Assembly (NCBI GenBank): GCA_024742705.1
Contig: JANSXZ010000001.1
Coordinates: forward strand, 124,001 to 188,000
Direction of reading: 5' to 3'
From: Paracoccaceae bacterium
GTDB lineage: Bacteria > Pseudomonadota > Alphaproteobacteria > Rhodobacterales > Rhodobacteraceae
DNA length: 64,000 nt
Shown here: one piece after another, positions 8,822-17,360 of the stretch
Layout of the letters: each line of letters opens with the position of its first letter
Position numbering within the stretch: the first letter of the stretch is position 1
Notes under the pieces: generated by a model
What the model was told of the DNA's origin: nothing
The model's database searches: none
What the model saw: the letters and a program-made list of their open reading frames with translations, nothing else
Program-made: the position numbers and the translations under genes

Positions 8822-9835
8822 ATGACACAGCATCAGACCTTCTCGTTGGGGCCGACCGCGCTGGCCTGTGGGATCGCCCTGCCGCAGGTCACGCTGGCCT
8901 ATGCCACATACGGGCATCTGAACGCCGACCGTTCGAACCTGATCCTCTATCCCACGTCCTATGGCGCGCACCATGACGACATAGACTGGCTGATCGGTCC
9001 CGGCCGCGTTCTCGACCCCGACCGCTACTTCATCGTGATACCCAACCAGTTGGGCAATGGCCTGTCCACCAGTCCCAGCACGCTGGGCCTGCCGTTCGAC
9101 AAGGGCCGCGCGCCGAAGTTCTCCCATCTCGACAACATCGCGGCACAGGACCGGCTGCTGCGCGAGGTGTTCGGCGTGGAACAGATCGCCCTGATCTATG
9201 GCTGGTCGATGGGCGGACAACAGGCGCTGCATTGGGCGGCGCTGCATCCCGAACGGGTGGCGCGGCTGTGCGTCACCTGCACGTCGGCGCGCACCAGCCC
9301 GCACAACAAGCTGTTTCTGGAGGGCTTGCGCGCCGCGCTCACCGCCGATGCCACATGGACCGGGGACCGCTTCGACGGCCACCCGTTGCGTGGTTTGCGT
9401 GCGTTTGCACGGATCTACGCCGGCTGGGCCATGAGCCAGACCTTCTACCGCGAAAACCTGTGGCAAGGGGCCGGTTTCGCCTCGCGTGAGGATTACGTCC
9501 AGCGGGCCTGGGAAGGCAACCTGATGCGCCGCGATCCGCACGACCTATTGTCGATGATCGACACCTGGATGACGTCCGACATTTCCGACAATCCGGTTTA
9601 CAACGGCGATCTGCGCGCCGCGCTGGGTGCGATCCGGGCGCCGTCGATCGTTCTGCCCTCGGATACCGACCTGTATTTCACGCTGGCCGACAGCGAGATC
9701 GAAACCGCCATGATGCCGGATGCCGAACTGCGCCCGATCCGCTCGGACTGGGGCCACCGGGCCGGCAATCCGGGGTTTCAGCCGCAGGACGAAGCGGTCC
9801 TGCGGCAGGCGGTGGCCGACCTTCTGGCGCGCTGA
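8822..9835 (+). CDS. alpha/beta hydrolase of the homoserine O-acetyltransferase (MetX)-like family
   Basis: Cytoplasmic alpha/beta-fold protein of 337 residues. The nucleophile elbow is GWSMGG with serine at residue 129, the acid is probably in LPSDTDLYF, and the histidine in DWGHRAGNP. The motif YGHLNADRSNLILYPTSYG near the N-terminus is typical of the MetX-like branch often annotated simply as alpha/beta hydrolase. It is shorter than true MetX and lacks the inserted lid I would expect, so homoserine acetylation is unlikely. It follows the class V PLP gene by 74 bases on the same strand and converges with rpoH. Substrate unknown. Confidence 0.82.
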   Translation: MTQHQTFSLGPTALACGIALPQVTLAYATYGHLNADRSNLILYPTSYGAHHDDIDWLIGPGRVLDPDRYFIVIPNQLGNGLSTSPSTLGLPFDKGRAPKFSHLDNIAAQDRLLREVFGVEQIALIYGWSMGGQQALHWAALHPERVARLCVTCTSARTSPHNKLFLEGLRAALTADATWTGDRFDGHPLRGLRAFARIYAGWAMSQTFYRENLWQGAGFASREDYVQRAWEGNLMRRDPHDLLSMIDTWMTSDISDNPVYNGDLRAALGAIRAPSIVLPSDTDLYFTLADSEIETAMMPDAELRPIRSDWGHRAGNPGFQPQDEAVLRQAVADLLAR

Positions 9836-9859
9836 GACCGGCGGCACACCGGCGTGGGA

Positions 9860-10756
9860 TCACGCGCTGGCCAGCATGCCCTTGTCACGCGCCAGGTCGC
9901 GCATCCGCTTTTGCAGTTTCTCGAAAGCGCGCACCTCGATCTGGCGGATGCGTTCGCGGCTGACGCCATATTGCGCGCTCAGATCTTCCAGCGTCACCGT
10001 CTGATCGGCAAGTCGCCGCTGGGTGAGGATATCCTTCTCGCGGTCGTTCAGCACCGAAAGCGCCTGCGCCAGCAACTCGCGCCGCGCCTCGAGTTCGTCG
10101 CGTGCCTCGTAATCGCCGGCCTGGTCGGCTTCTTCGTCTTCCAGCCAGTCCTGCCATTGCATCGTGCCTTCGCCTTCGGATCCGACCGTGGCGTTCAGCG
10201 ACGCGTCGCCGCCCGAAAGACGGCGGTTCATGCTGATCACCTCGTCCTCGGTCACACCGAGATCGGTCGCGATCTGGCGCACGTTTTCCGGGCGCAGATC
10301 GCCTTCCTCCAGCGCGCCGATCTTGGCCTTGGCCTTTCGCAGGTTGAAAAACAGTTTCTTCTGCGCCGATGTGGTGCCCAGTTTCACCAAAGACCACGAC
10401 CGCAGGATATACTCCTGGATCGATGCCCGGATCCACCACATGGCATAGGTCGCCAGGCGAAACCCTCTTTCGGGATCGAACCGCTTGACCGCCTGCATCA
10501 ACCCGACGTTCGCCTCCGAGATAACTTCGGCCTGCGGCAGGCCATAGCCCCGGTAACCCATCGCGATCTTGGCGGCCAGACGCAGGTGCGATGTCACCAT
10601 CCGATGCGCCGCCTCGGTGTCCTGTTCCTCGACCCAGCGTTTGGCCAGCATGTATTCCTCTTCCGGCTCCAGCAGGGGAAACTTGCGAATCTCTTGCATA
10701 TAGCGGTTCAGGCCGCCTTCCGGCGTCGGTGCGGGCAGGTTTGCGTAATTTGCCAT
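9860..10756 (-). CDS. rpoH: RNA polymerase sigma-32 factor RpoH
   Basis: Heat-shock type sigma factor of 298 residues. Region 2 includes ISEANVGLMQAVKRFDPERG and the -10 recognition stretch FRLATYAMWWIRASIQEYI. The RpoH-specific box QKKLFFNLRKAK follows. Region 4 ends with SRERIRQIEVRAFEKLQKRM. The start at 10756 follows AAAGGGAGC; an in-frame upstream extension reaches 10843 but lacks support. Rhodobacteraceae usually carry two RpoH paralogues (heat shock and singlet oxygen classes), and I cannot say which this is. It converges with the hydrolase gene 24 bases away. The 155-base upstream gap contains TTGAAA on the minus strand, a possible -35 element, without a convincing partner. Confidence 0.95.
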   Translation of the reverse strand: MANYANLPAPTPEGGLNRYMQEIRKFPLLEPEEEYMLAKRWVEEQDTEAAHRMVTSHLRLAAKIAMGYRGYGLPQAEVISEANVGLMQAVKRFDPERGFRLATYAMWWIRASIQEYILRSWSLVKLGTTSAQKKLFFNLRKAKAKIGALEEGDLRPENVRQIATDLGVTEDEVISMNRRLSGGDASLNATVGSEGEGTMQWQDWLEDEEADQAGDYEARDELEARRELLAQALSVLNDREKDILTQRRLADQTVTLEDLSAQYGVSRERIRQIEVRAFEKLQKRMRDLARDKGMLASA

Positions 10757-10911
10757 CAGAAGCTCCCTTTGCCCCATGTTTAGGGGCTTAACATCTATCT
10801 GTGTCGGCGGCGGGCGGGTTTCAAGGCCCGCAAAGCCCGGCATCGCAAGATTATCAGATGCGAGGGCCCTGTTCCCAGCCCCGGCACCGCGCGCTCACGC
10901 GCATGTGCTGT

Positions 10912-11946
10912 TCATTGCACCGGCGCGCGCAGGGCGGCCAGAAGGGCCTGCATGTCATCGGGCAGGGGCGAGGTGAACCGCATGTCGGCACCGGTGACGG
11001 GATGCACGAAGCCCAGAACCGCGGCGTGCAGCGCCTGACGCGGGAACGCCATTGCAGCGGCGATGGCCTCGGGCGCAAGCGCGCGCAGCGGCATCTTGCG
11101 CCGGCCGCCATAGACCGGATCGCCGATCAGGCCGTGCCCGGCGTGGGCCATGTGCACCCGGATCTGATGCGTGCGCCCGGTTTCCAGCCAACATTCCACC
11201 AGCGCCGCGGCACCTGGGCTGCCGAAGGTTTCGATGGTGCGCACGCGGGTCACCGCATGGCGTCCGCCCTGAAACACCACTGCCTGTTTCTGGCGGTCGG
11301 TTCGGTGGCGGGCCAGCTGCGTGGCCAGCATCAGGATGTTGCCCGGTTCGAACCTTGCGCCGCGCACGCCGCGCAGGCGGGGGTCGTTGGCATCGGGCAC
11401 ACCGTGCACGGCGGCGTTGTAGTAGCGTTCCACGCTGTGCGCTTCGAACTGCGCGGCCAGACCGTGATGCGCGGCATCGGATTTGGCCACCACCAGAAGG
11501 CCCGATGTATCCTTGTCGATGCGGTGCACGATGCCCGGCCGCCGGACACCGCCGACACCGGACAGGTCAGAGCCGCAATGCGCCAGCAAGGCATTGACCA
11601 GCGTGCCCGCCGGCGTTCCGGGCGCGGGATGCACCACCATGCCGGCCGGTTTGTCGATGACGATCAGGTCGGCGTCCTCGTGGACCACATCAAGGGCGAT
11701 GGCCTCGGGGGCGATGTGGCTGTCTTCGGCGATGCCCACGGCGATTTCGACGGTCGCGCCGGGTTCCGCGCGGGCCTTCGGGTCGGTCACCACCGCGCCG
11801 TCCAGCCGCACCGCGCCATCCGCGATCAGCCGCGCCAGCCGCGTGCGCGACAGCGCAGCCTCTGCTGGCACATCGCGCGAAAGCGCTTTATCAAGACGGG
11901 GCGGCGGATCGGCCGCGATTGTGAACGTGACACGGGACGTGCCCAT
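10912..11946 (-). CDS. RluA-family 23S rRNA pseudouridine synthase (RluD-like)
   Basis: Pseudouridine synthase of 344 residues. Residues 14-75 form an S4 RNA-binding domain (RLDKAL to VRLDGAVV). The catalytic domain has the motif HRIDKDTSGLLVV with the catalytic aspartate, and GRTHQIRVHMAHAGHGLIGD. S4 plus this length fits the RluC/RluD group that modifies 23S rRNA during ribosome assembly. The start ATG at 11946 has GGAGGGG upstream. Its first bases overlap head to head with the start codon of the DUF6476 gene: the tetranucleotide CATG at 11944-11947 supplies both start codons. Target uridines are inferred only from the family. Confidence 0.92.
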   Translation of the reverse strand: MGTSRVTFTIAADPPPRLDKALSRDVPAEAALSRTRLARLIADGAVRLDGAVVTDPKARAEPGATVEIAVGIAEDSHIAPEAIALDVVHEDADLIVIDKPAGMVVHPAPGTPAGTLVNALLAHCGSDLSGVGGVRRPGIVHRIDKDTSGLLVVAKSDAAHHGLAAQFEAHSVERYYNAAVHGVPDANDPRLRGVRGARFEPGNILMLATQLARHRTDRQKQAVVFQGGRHAVTRVRTIETFGSPGAAALVECWLETGRTHQIRVHMAHAGHGLIGDPVYGGRRKMPLRALAPEAIAAAMAFPRQALHAAVLGFVHPVTGADMRFTSPLPDDMQALLAALRAPVQ

Positions 11947-12241
11947 GGATAGCCCCTCCGAGGCCGAACCGGCCAACCTGCGTTTCCTGCGCCGCCTCGT
12001 GACGGTGCTGACGGCGGTGATGATTTGCGGGGTTGTAGTGATCGTTGGCCTGCTTGTCATGCGTTTGTCGACCCCCGCGCCGGCCTTGCCCGCGGCCATC
12101 GCGCTGCCCGAGGGCGCGCGCCCCCTTGCCTTTACCCAGGCGCCGGGATGGTACGCCGTGGTCACCACCGACGATCGCATCCTGATCTACGACCGGGCCG
12201 ACGGCCAGCTTCGCCAGACAATCGAGGTAACATCGCGATGA
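11945..12241 (+). CDS. DUF6476 family small membrane protein
   Basis: Protein of 98 residues with one strong transmembrane segment at about residues 18-40 (LVTVLTAVMICGVVVIVGLL), a short cytoplasmic N-terminus and a small outward domain ending in an ITYDR-like strand (RILIYDRADGQLRQTI). This matches the DUF6476 family known from Rhodobacteraceae; function unknown. The start codon lies on the same CATG as the divergent pseudouridine synthase start. The stop overlaps the fucosyltransferase start by 4 bases (ATGA), so translation of the next gene is probably coupled. No strong ribosome binding site is visible. Confidence 0.8.
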   Translation: MDSPSEAEPANLRFLRRLVTVLTAVMICGVVVIVGLLVMRLSTPAPALPAAIALPEGARPLAFTQAPGWYAVVTTDDRILIYDRADGQLRQTIEVTSR

Positions 12242-13074
12242 TCACCGCGCGTCTGCACGGGCGTCTGGGCAACCAGATGTTCCAATATGCCGCCGCGCGT
12301 GCGCTTGCGCTCCGGCTTGGTGTTGCCGTGGGCATCGATCCGCGCGAGGCAGAGGCGCGCGGCGAGGGCGTGCTGACGCGGGTGTTCGATCTGCCGCTGC
12401 GCCAGCCCGACGTGTTGCCGCCGCCGCGCAAGCCGGCGCTGCCCTATCTGCTGTGGCGCGTGGCCGGGCGGCGGCCCCGGCTGCACCGCGAGCGTGGGTT
12501 GGGCTATGATCCGGCCTTCGAACACTGGCCCGACGGGGCCTACCTGCACGGCTATTGGCAAAGCGAAAGGTACTTCGCCCCCGTCGCCGATCGGATCCGC
12601 GCGGACTTTGCCTTTCCGCCGGCATCGCCGCGCAACGCCGAAATGGCGCAGCGGATCGCCGCGGGGGTTTCGGTATCCCTGCATGTCCGGCGCGGCGACT
12701 ACGTTGCGCTGGGCAATCACGGGCTGTGCGATCAGGCCTACTACGAAGCGGCGCTGCAGCGGGTGGCGGCGGACCTGCCCGCGCCGCCCACGGTCTTTGT
12801 CTTTTCCGACGATCCGGGCTGGGCGCGCGACAACCTGCCGTTGCCCTTCGAACGGGTCATCGTCGATTTCAACGGCCCGGACGCGGATTTCGAGGACATG
12901 CACCTGATGACGCTTTGCCAACACAACGTGGTGGCCAATTCGTCGTTTTCGTGGTGGGCGGCATGGCTGAACCGGCATCCGGGCAAACGGGTGGCCGCGC
13001 CGCGCAAATGGTTCGGCGATCCCGCCCTGCGCAACCCTGATATCCTGCCGCACGACTGGCTGCCCATCGGCTGA
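12238..13074 (+). CDS. glycosyltransferase family 11 (alpha-1,2-fucosyltransferase-like)
   Basis: Glycosyltransferase of 278 residues. Diagnostic GT11 features are the N-terminal GRLGNQMFQYAAARAL (residues 8-23), the donor-binding HVRRGDY at 149-155, and near the C-terminus VVANSSFSWWAAWL. GT11 enzymes move fucose from GDP-fucose onto galactose in surface glycans. No GDP-fucose synthesis gene or other glycan gene is next to it, so the acceptor is open. It is translationally coupled to the DUF6476 gene and converges with a second RluA-type gene 22 bases further on. The isolated position between two rRNA/tRNA-modifying genes suggests an inserted gene that has been fixed here. Confidence 0.88.
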   Translation: MITARLHGRLGNQMFQYAAARALALRLGVAVGIDPREAEARGEGVLTRVFDLPLRQPDVLPPPRKPALPYLLWRVAGRRPRLHRERGLGYDPAFEHWPDGAYLHGYWQSERYFAPVADRIRADFAFPPASPRNAEMAQRIAAGVSVSLHVRRGDYVALGNHGLCDQAYYEAALQRVAADLPAPPTVFVFSDDPGWARDNLPLPFERVIVDFNGPDADFEDMHLMTLCQHNVVANSSFSWWAAWLNRHPGKRVAAPRKWFGDPALRNPDILPHDWLPIG

Positions 13075-13096
13075 GCAAGACAGCAAGGCCCCCGCC

Positions 13097-13750
13097 CTAG
13101 AATGGCGCGCGGGCCCGCAGTTTCAGCGCCACGCCGCTTTCGGGGTGCTTCAGCCGCAGTTCCTCGGCGTGCAGCATCAGACGATCGGCCGCGGCGGCAC
13201 CCGCGGCGTCGGCATACAGGCTGTCGCCCAGGATGGGATGCCCCAGCGCCTGCATGTGCACCCGCAGCTGATGCGTGCGCCCGGTGCGCGGGTGAAGCCG
13301 CACGCGCGTGTGCGCGCCGATGTGGCGCAGCACGCGCCAGTCGGTGACCGCAGGTTTGCCGGTTTCGGCACAGACCTTCTGGCGGGGCCGGTTGGGCCAG
13401 TCCACGATCAACGGAAGATCCACGGTGCCCGATGCCGCGGACGGGTGCCCGGCGATCAGCGCCACATAGCTTTTGCGGGCGCTGCGGGCTTCGAACTGGG
13501 CGCCCAGGTGGCGCTGGGCATGGGCTGTCAGCGCGAAGATCATCACCCCCGATGTGTCCCGGTCGAGCCTGTGCACCAGCAGCGCATCGGGAAACACCCT
13601 TTGCAACCGCGTCATCAGGCAATCGGCCAGATCGGGGCCGCGACCGGGCACCGATAGCAGCCCGGCGGGCTTGTCGATGGCGACCACGGTCGCATCCTCG
13701 TGCAGAATCGTCAGCGGATCCCGAGGCGGGCAATAGGCGGGCTGGTTCAT
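13097..13750 (-). CDS. RluA-family pseudouridine synthase without S4 domain
   Basis: Pseudouridine synthase of 217 residues, close to E. coli RluA in length. It contains HRLDRDTSGVMIF with the catalytic aspartate and GRTHQLRVHMQALGHPILGD. No S4 domain precedes the catalytic core, unlike the paralogue 1.2 kb away. RluA itself modifies 23S rRNA and tRNA; the same dual role is a reasonable guess but not shown by sequence. The start at 13750 has weak upstream signals. Converges with the fucosyltransferase gene. Downstream direction on the minus strand is toward that gene, so it is probably monocistronic. Confidence 0.9.
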   Translation of the reverse strand: MNQPAYCPPRDPLTILHEDATVVAIDKPAGLLSVPGRGPDLADCLMTRLQRVFPDALLVHRLDRDTSGVMIFALTAHAQRHLGAQFEARSARKSYVALIAGHPSAASGTVDLPLIVDWPNRPRQKVCAETGKPAVTDWRVLRHIGAHTRVRLHPRTGRTHQLRVHMQALGHPILGDSLYADAAGAAAADRLMLHAEELRLKHPESGVALKLRARAPF

Positions 13751-13866
13751 GACCGGGGCTTACCCCGCACCGCCCCCCCACCGCAAGGGCGCCGCATCGG
13801 AGGGCGCCCCGGCCCGGCCCGATGCCCGACCGGCATCGGCGCGCCGTCGAAGGGCCGGCGCCGGGG

Positions 13867-16308
13867 TCAGGCGCGGGCGCGTTCGGCTTTCGGGTCGTAC
13901 ATCGGGCGCAGCGATGCCTCGGCCGCGACGCGCACGCCCGCCACGTCGATTTCATAGGCTGACGCCAGAACCTCGGACGCGGTTTCGCCCTGGCATGGCA
14001 CATACCCCAGGCCCATCGCACCGCCCAGGTGATGCCCATAGGCACCCGAACTGAGATAGCCGACGATTTCGCCGTCGCGCAGGATCGGTTCGTTGTGATA
14101 CAGCAGCGGCTCGGGATCGGTCAGCCGGAACTGGACCAGCCGGCGCGACAGCCCCGCATCGCGTTTCGCCAGCACCGCGTCGCGCCCGATGAAATCCGGT
14201 TTGTCGGTCTTTACCGCGAACCCCAGGCCGGCCTCGAGCACATGGTCCTCGCAGGTGATGTCATGGCCGAAGTGGCGAAACCCCTTCTCCATGCGCGCGC
14301 AATCCATCATGTGCATCCCGCACAGCGTCAGGTCCAGATCGCGGCCCGCCTGCCAGAGGGTTTCGAAACCGTGCGCGGCCATGTCCGCGCTTAGGTAGAT
14401 CTCCCATCCCAGTTCGCCTACATATGTCACCCGGTGTACCCGCGCCGTGCCCATGCCCAGTTCGATCTGCCGCGCGGTTCCGAAGGGATTGGCCGCGTTC
14501 GAGAAATCGTCAGGGGATACGGCTTGCATCAGCTTGCGGGCATTCGGGCCCATCACCGCCAGAACCCCTTCGCCGGCGGTGACGTCGGTGATCACGACGT
14601 TGTAGTCGCCAAGATGGCGCCGCATCCAGGTCTCGTCGGCCAGTCGGGTTGCCGCCGGGGTCACCACCAGGTAGGCGCTTTCGCTCAGGCGGGTCACGGT
14701 CACGTCCGCCTCGATGCCGCCCTTGCGGTTCAGAAACTGGGTATAGACGATGCGGCCCACGGGCACGTCAAAGCGCCCGCCGCCGATGTGATCCAGAAAT
14801 GCCGTGGCGTCGCGGCCTTCCACGCGCAGCTTGCCGAAAGACGACATGTCGTACATGCCTACGTTCTGCCGGATCGCGCGGTGTTCGGCGGCCACGTTTT
14901 CAAAGAAGTTCTGACGTTTCCACGAATAGCGGTACGCGGCCTCCTGGGCGCCGCGGGCGAACCAGTTGGCGCGCTCCCATCCGGCCAGTTCACCCATCAC
15001 GGCGCCCTGTTCCAGAAGCTGGGCGTGAAACGGCGTGCGGCGGACGCCCCGCGCCGTGGCCTTTTGCCGGTAGGGAAAGTGATCGGCGTAAAGCAAGCCC
15101 AAGGTTTCGCGCGACCGTTCGAACAGGTAGTGCCGGTTGCCCTGAAACGGCTGCATCCGCGCGATATCGACATCGCCCAGGTCGAACGGCCGCGCCCCGG
15201 TGTCCATCCATTGCGCCAGCGCCATGCCGGCGCCGCCCGCCGACTGGATGCCGATCGAGTTGAACCCGGCGGCGACCCAGACGTTATCCATTTCCGGGGC
15301 CTGCCCGAGGTGATACGCGTCGTCGGGGGTAAAGCTTTCGGGGCCGTTGAAAAAGGTGTGGATGCCCGCCTGGCCCAGCATCGGCATCCGGTTGACCGCG
15401 GCCTCGAGGATCGGTTCGAAATGGTCGAAGTCTTCGGGCAACTGATCGAACTCGAAGCTTTCGGGGATGCCGTTCATGCCCCAGGGCTTGGCGTTCGGTT
15501 CGAAGGCGCCCAGCATCATCTTGCCGGCATCCTCCTTGTAATAGGCACATTCATCGGGCACGCGCAGAACCGGCATCTGGGTCAGCCCGGCAATCGGTTC
15601 GGAAACGATGTAGAAGTGCTCGCAGGCGTGCAGCGGCACGTTGACGTTCAGCATCCGGCCCACCTGATGCCCCCACATGCCGGCACAGTTGACCACATGC
15701 TCGCAGGCGATTTCGCCCGTGCCGTCGGCGGTTTCATAGGCCACGGCGGTGATACGACGGCCCGCGCGCGAAACACCGGTGACGCGGGTGTGTTCGGCCA
15801 CCACCGCGCCGCGTTGCCGCGCGCCCTTGGCCAGCGCCAGCGCGATGTTGGCCGGATCGCCCTGGCCGTCCTTGTCCAGATAGACGCCGGCGGTGACACC
15901 TTCGGTGTTCAGGTGCGGGTACTTCCGGTGCACCTCGGCGGGCGAGATTTCCTCGACATCGACACCGAAGGCCCGCGCCATCGCGGCCTGGCGGAAGATT
16001 TCCTCGCGCCGCTCGTCGGTCAGCGCCACGGTGATCGATCCGACCCGGCGAAACCCGGTGGCGACGCCGGTTTCGGCCTCAAGACCGCCGTAGAGCTCCT
16101 GGCTGTACTTCGCCAGCCTTGTCATGTTCGCGGTCGCGCGCAACTGGGCGATCAGCCCGGCGGCGTGCCATGTGGTGCCCGAGGTCAGCTGCTTGCGTTC
16201 AAGAAGGACAACGTCTCTCCAGCCGAGTTGCGTGAGGTGGTAAGCCACCGAACAGCCGATGACGCCGCCACCGATGATGACGACGCGGGCCTGCGAGGGA
16301 AGGGTCAT
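13867..16308 (-). CDS. FAD-dependent oxidoreductase - GcvT fusion (dimethylglycine/sarcosine dehydrogenase-like), copy 1
   Basis: Protein of 813 residues. Residues 6-30 are a dinucleotide-binding fold (VVIIGGGVIG). H48 in SGTTWHAAGL aligns with the histidine that carries covalent FAD in dimethylglycine and sarcosine dehydrogenases. The DAO-type flavin domain runs to about residue 370, followed by a linker domain and, from about 430, a GcvT folate-binding domain with C-terminal barrel (YVGELGWEIYL, CARMEKGFRHFG, FIGRDAVL). The enzyme should demethylate an N-methylated amine and pass the carbon to tetrahydrofolate. It ends a three-gene unit: the MDR gene stop overlaps its start by 4 bases. Exact substrate is not readable. 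Confidence 0.9.
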   Translation of the reverse strand: MTLPSQARVVIIGGGVIGCSVAYHLTQLGWRDVVLLERKQLTSGTTWHAAGLIAQLRATANMTRLAKYSQELYGGLEAETGVATGFRRVGSITVALTDERREEIFRQAAMARAFGVDVEEISPAEVHRKYPHLNTEGVTAGVYLDKDGQGDPANIALALAKGARQRGAVVAEHTRVTGVSRAGRRITAVAYETADGTGEIACEHVVNCAGMWGHQVGRMLNVNVPLHACEHFYIVSEPIAGLTQMPVLRVPDECAYYKEDAGKMMLGAFEPNAKPWGMNGIPESFEFDQLPEDFDHFEPILEAAVNRMPMLGQAGIHTFFNGPESFTPDDAYHLGQAPEMDNVWVAAGFNSIGIQSAGGAGMALAQWMDTGARPFDLGDVDIARMQPFQGNRHYLFERSRETLGLLYADHFPYRQKATARGVRRTPFHAQLLEQGAVMGELAGWERANWFARGAQEAAYRYSWKRQNFFENVAAEHRAIRQNVGMYDMSSFGKLRVEGRDATAFLDHIGGGRFDVPVGRIVYTQFLNRKGGIEADVTVTRLSESAYLVVTPAATRLADETWMRRHLGDYNVVITDVTAGEGVLAVMGPNARKLMQAVSPDDFSNAANPFGTARQIELGMGTARVHRVTYVGELGWEIYLSADMAAHGFETLWQAGRDLDLTLCGMHMMDCARMEKGFRHFGHDITCEDHVLEAGLGFAVKTDKPDFIGRDAVLAKRDAGLSRRLVQFRLTDPEPLLYHNEPILRDGEIVGYLSSGAYGHHLGGAMGLGYVPCQGETASEVLASAYEIDVAGVRVAAEASLRPMYDPKAERARA

Positions 16309-17360
16309 GGGATCAGCACCAGTTTTCCGGGATAGCGTTTCGATGCGAAATCCGCCTGCGCCTTGCCGATGTCGCGCAGCGGATAGGTTCGGGAGATCAG
16401 CGGCCGCACAGCGCCCGTGTTGATCAGATCGACCAGCCCGGCAAAAACGTCGGCGGGCTGGAAGGTGGCGCCGTGGATCGTCAGATCCCGCAGATAGAGC
16501 GTGCGCAGGTCGGTTTCGACGATCGGCCCGGCGATGGCGCCGGACACGACAATGCGGCCGCCGGTGCGCAGCGCGTCCAGAAGCCCGCCCCAGCCTTCGC
16601 CGCCGACCACGTCAATGCACAGGTCGAAAGCGGCCTTCGGTGGGGTTTCGGCGCGGTCGATGATATGATGGGCGCCCGCCGCGCGCACCGCGTCGGCCTT
16701 GTGTGCGGCGGTCTGAGCCGTCACGTTGGCGCCCAGCACTTGTGCCAGCGCCACCGCCGCCAGCCCGACGCCGCCCGACGCGCCGGTGATCAGCACATCG
16801 TCGCCACGCGCCGCACCACCACGGGCCAGCATGTTCCATGCGGTGCCGAACGCGCAGGGCATCGCACCGATTTCAACGTCGGTCAGGGGCGACGCGTCCA
16901 CATCGTGCAGATGCCTTGCCGGGACCGCACAGAATTCCGCGAAGGCGCCATCATAATCCGATCCGATCACTTCGATTGCCAAGGGCGCATCGGCGGTCGG
17001 CATTGCCTGGCAATTGGCGCAGATCACCCGCGTGCCGATGGCCGGAGCGGTGACATCCGGCCCATGCGCCACGACGCGGCCGCACAGATCGCCGCCCTGC
17101 ACCAGAGGAAAGCGCAACGCGCCCGCCCATCCGCCGGTTTCGACACCCTCGGTTCCCGCGTCCGTGGCCGTCTTGACCTCGGGGGCGTACCATCCGATGC
17201 GGGTGTTGATGTCGGTGTTGTTCACGCCCGCCGCCAGCACCTGCACCAGAACCTCGCCCGGGCCGGGAACCGGCAGCGGGATCGCATCGTTCCAGACCAG
17301 GCGGTCGGGCCCGCCATGCCCGATCAGTTGCACCCCCGCCATGGTGGCCGGCAGTGTCAT
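16305..17360 (-). CDS. medium-chain (quinone-reductase type) alcohol dehydrogenase family protein
   Basis: MDR-superfamily NAD(P)H oxidoreductase of 351 residues. The catalytic GroES-like half includes VLAAGVNNTDINTRIGWY and GGDLCGRVV; the coenzyme site is TGASGGVGLAAVALAQ, typical of the quinone-oxidoreductase branch. The structural zinc cysteine cluster of classical alcohol dehydrogenases is absent. It is locked between two flavoprotein-GcvT genes by 4-base overlaps on both sides (16305-16308 and 17357-17360), implying coordinated synthesis. A role in reducing or detoxifying an aldehyde or in reoxidising a carrier of the demethylation pathway is an inference from that position. Confidence 0.85.
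   Translation of the reverse strand: MTLPATMAGVQLIGHGGPDRLVWNDAIPLPVPGPGEVLVQVLAAGVNNTDINTRIGWYAPEVKTATDAGTEGVETGGWAGALRFPLVQGGDLCGRVVAHGPDVTAPAIGTRVICANCQAMPTADAPLAIEVIGSDYDGAFAEFCAVPARHLHDVDASPLTDVEIGAMPCAFGTAWNMLARGGAARGDDVLITGASGGVGLAAVALAQVLGANVTAQTAAHKADAVRAAGAHHIIDRAETPPKAAFDLCIDVVGGEGWGGLLDALRTGGRIVVSGAIAGPIVETDLRTLYLRDLTIHGATFQPADVFAGLVDLINTGAVRPLISRTYPLRDIGKAQADFASKRYPGKLVLIP

Noticed and set aside
8822-9835. True homoserine O-acetyltransferase (metX)
   Set aside because: Shorter than MetX with no lid insertion visible and no methionine-pathway neighbour; kept as a family-level hydrolase.
13819-13839. Hairpin CCGATGCC/GGCATCGG between the RluA-type gene and the first GcvT flavoprotein gene
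   Set aside because: An 8-bp stem with no T-tract on either side in a very GC-rich gap; likely by chance.
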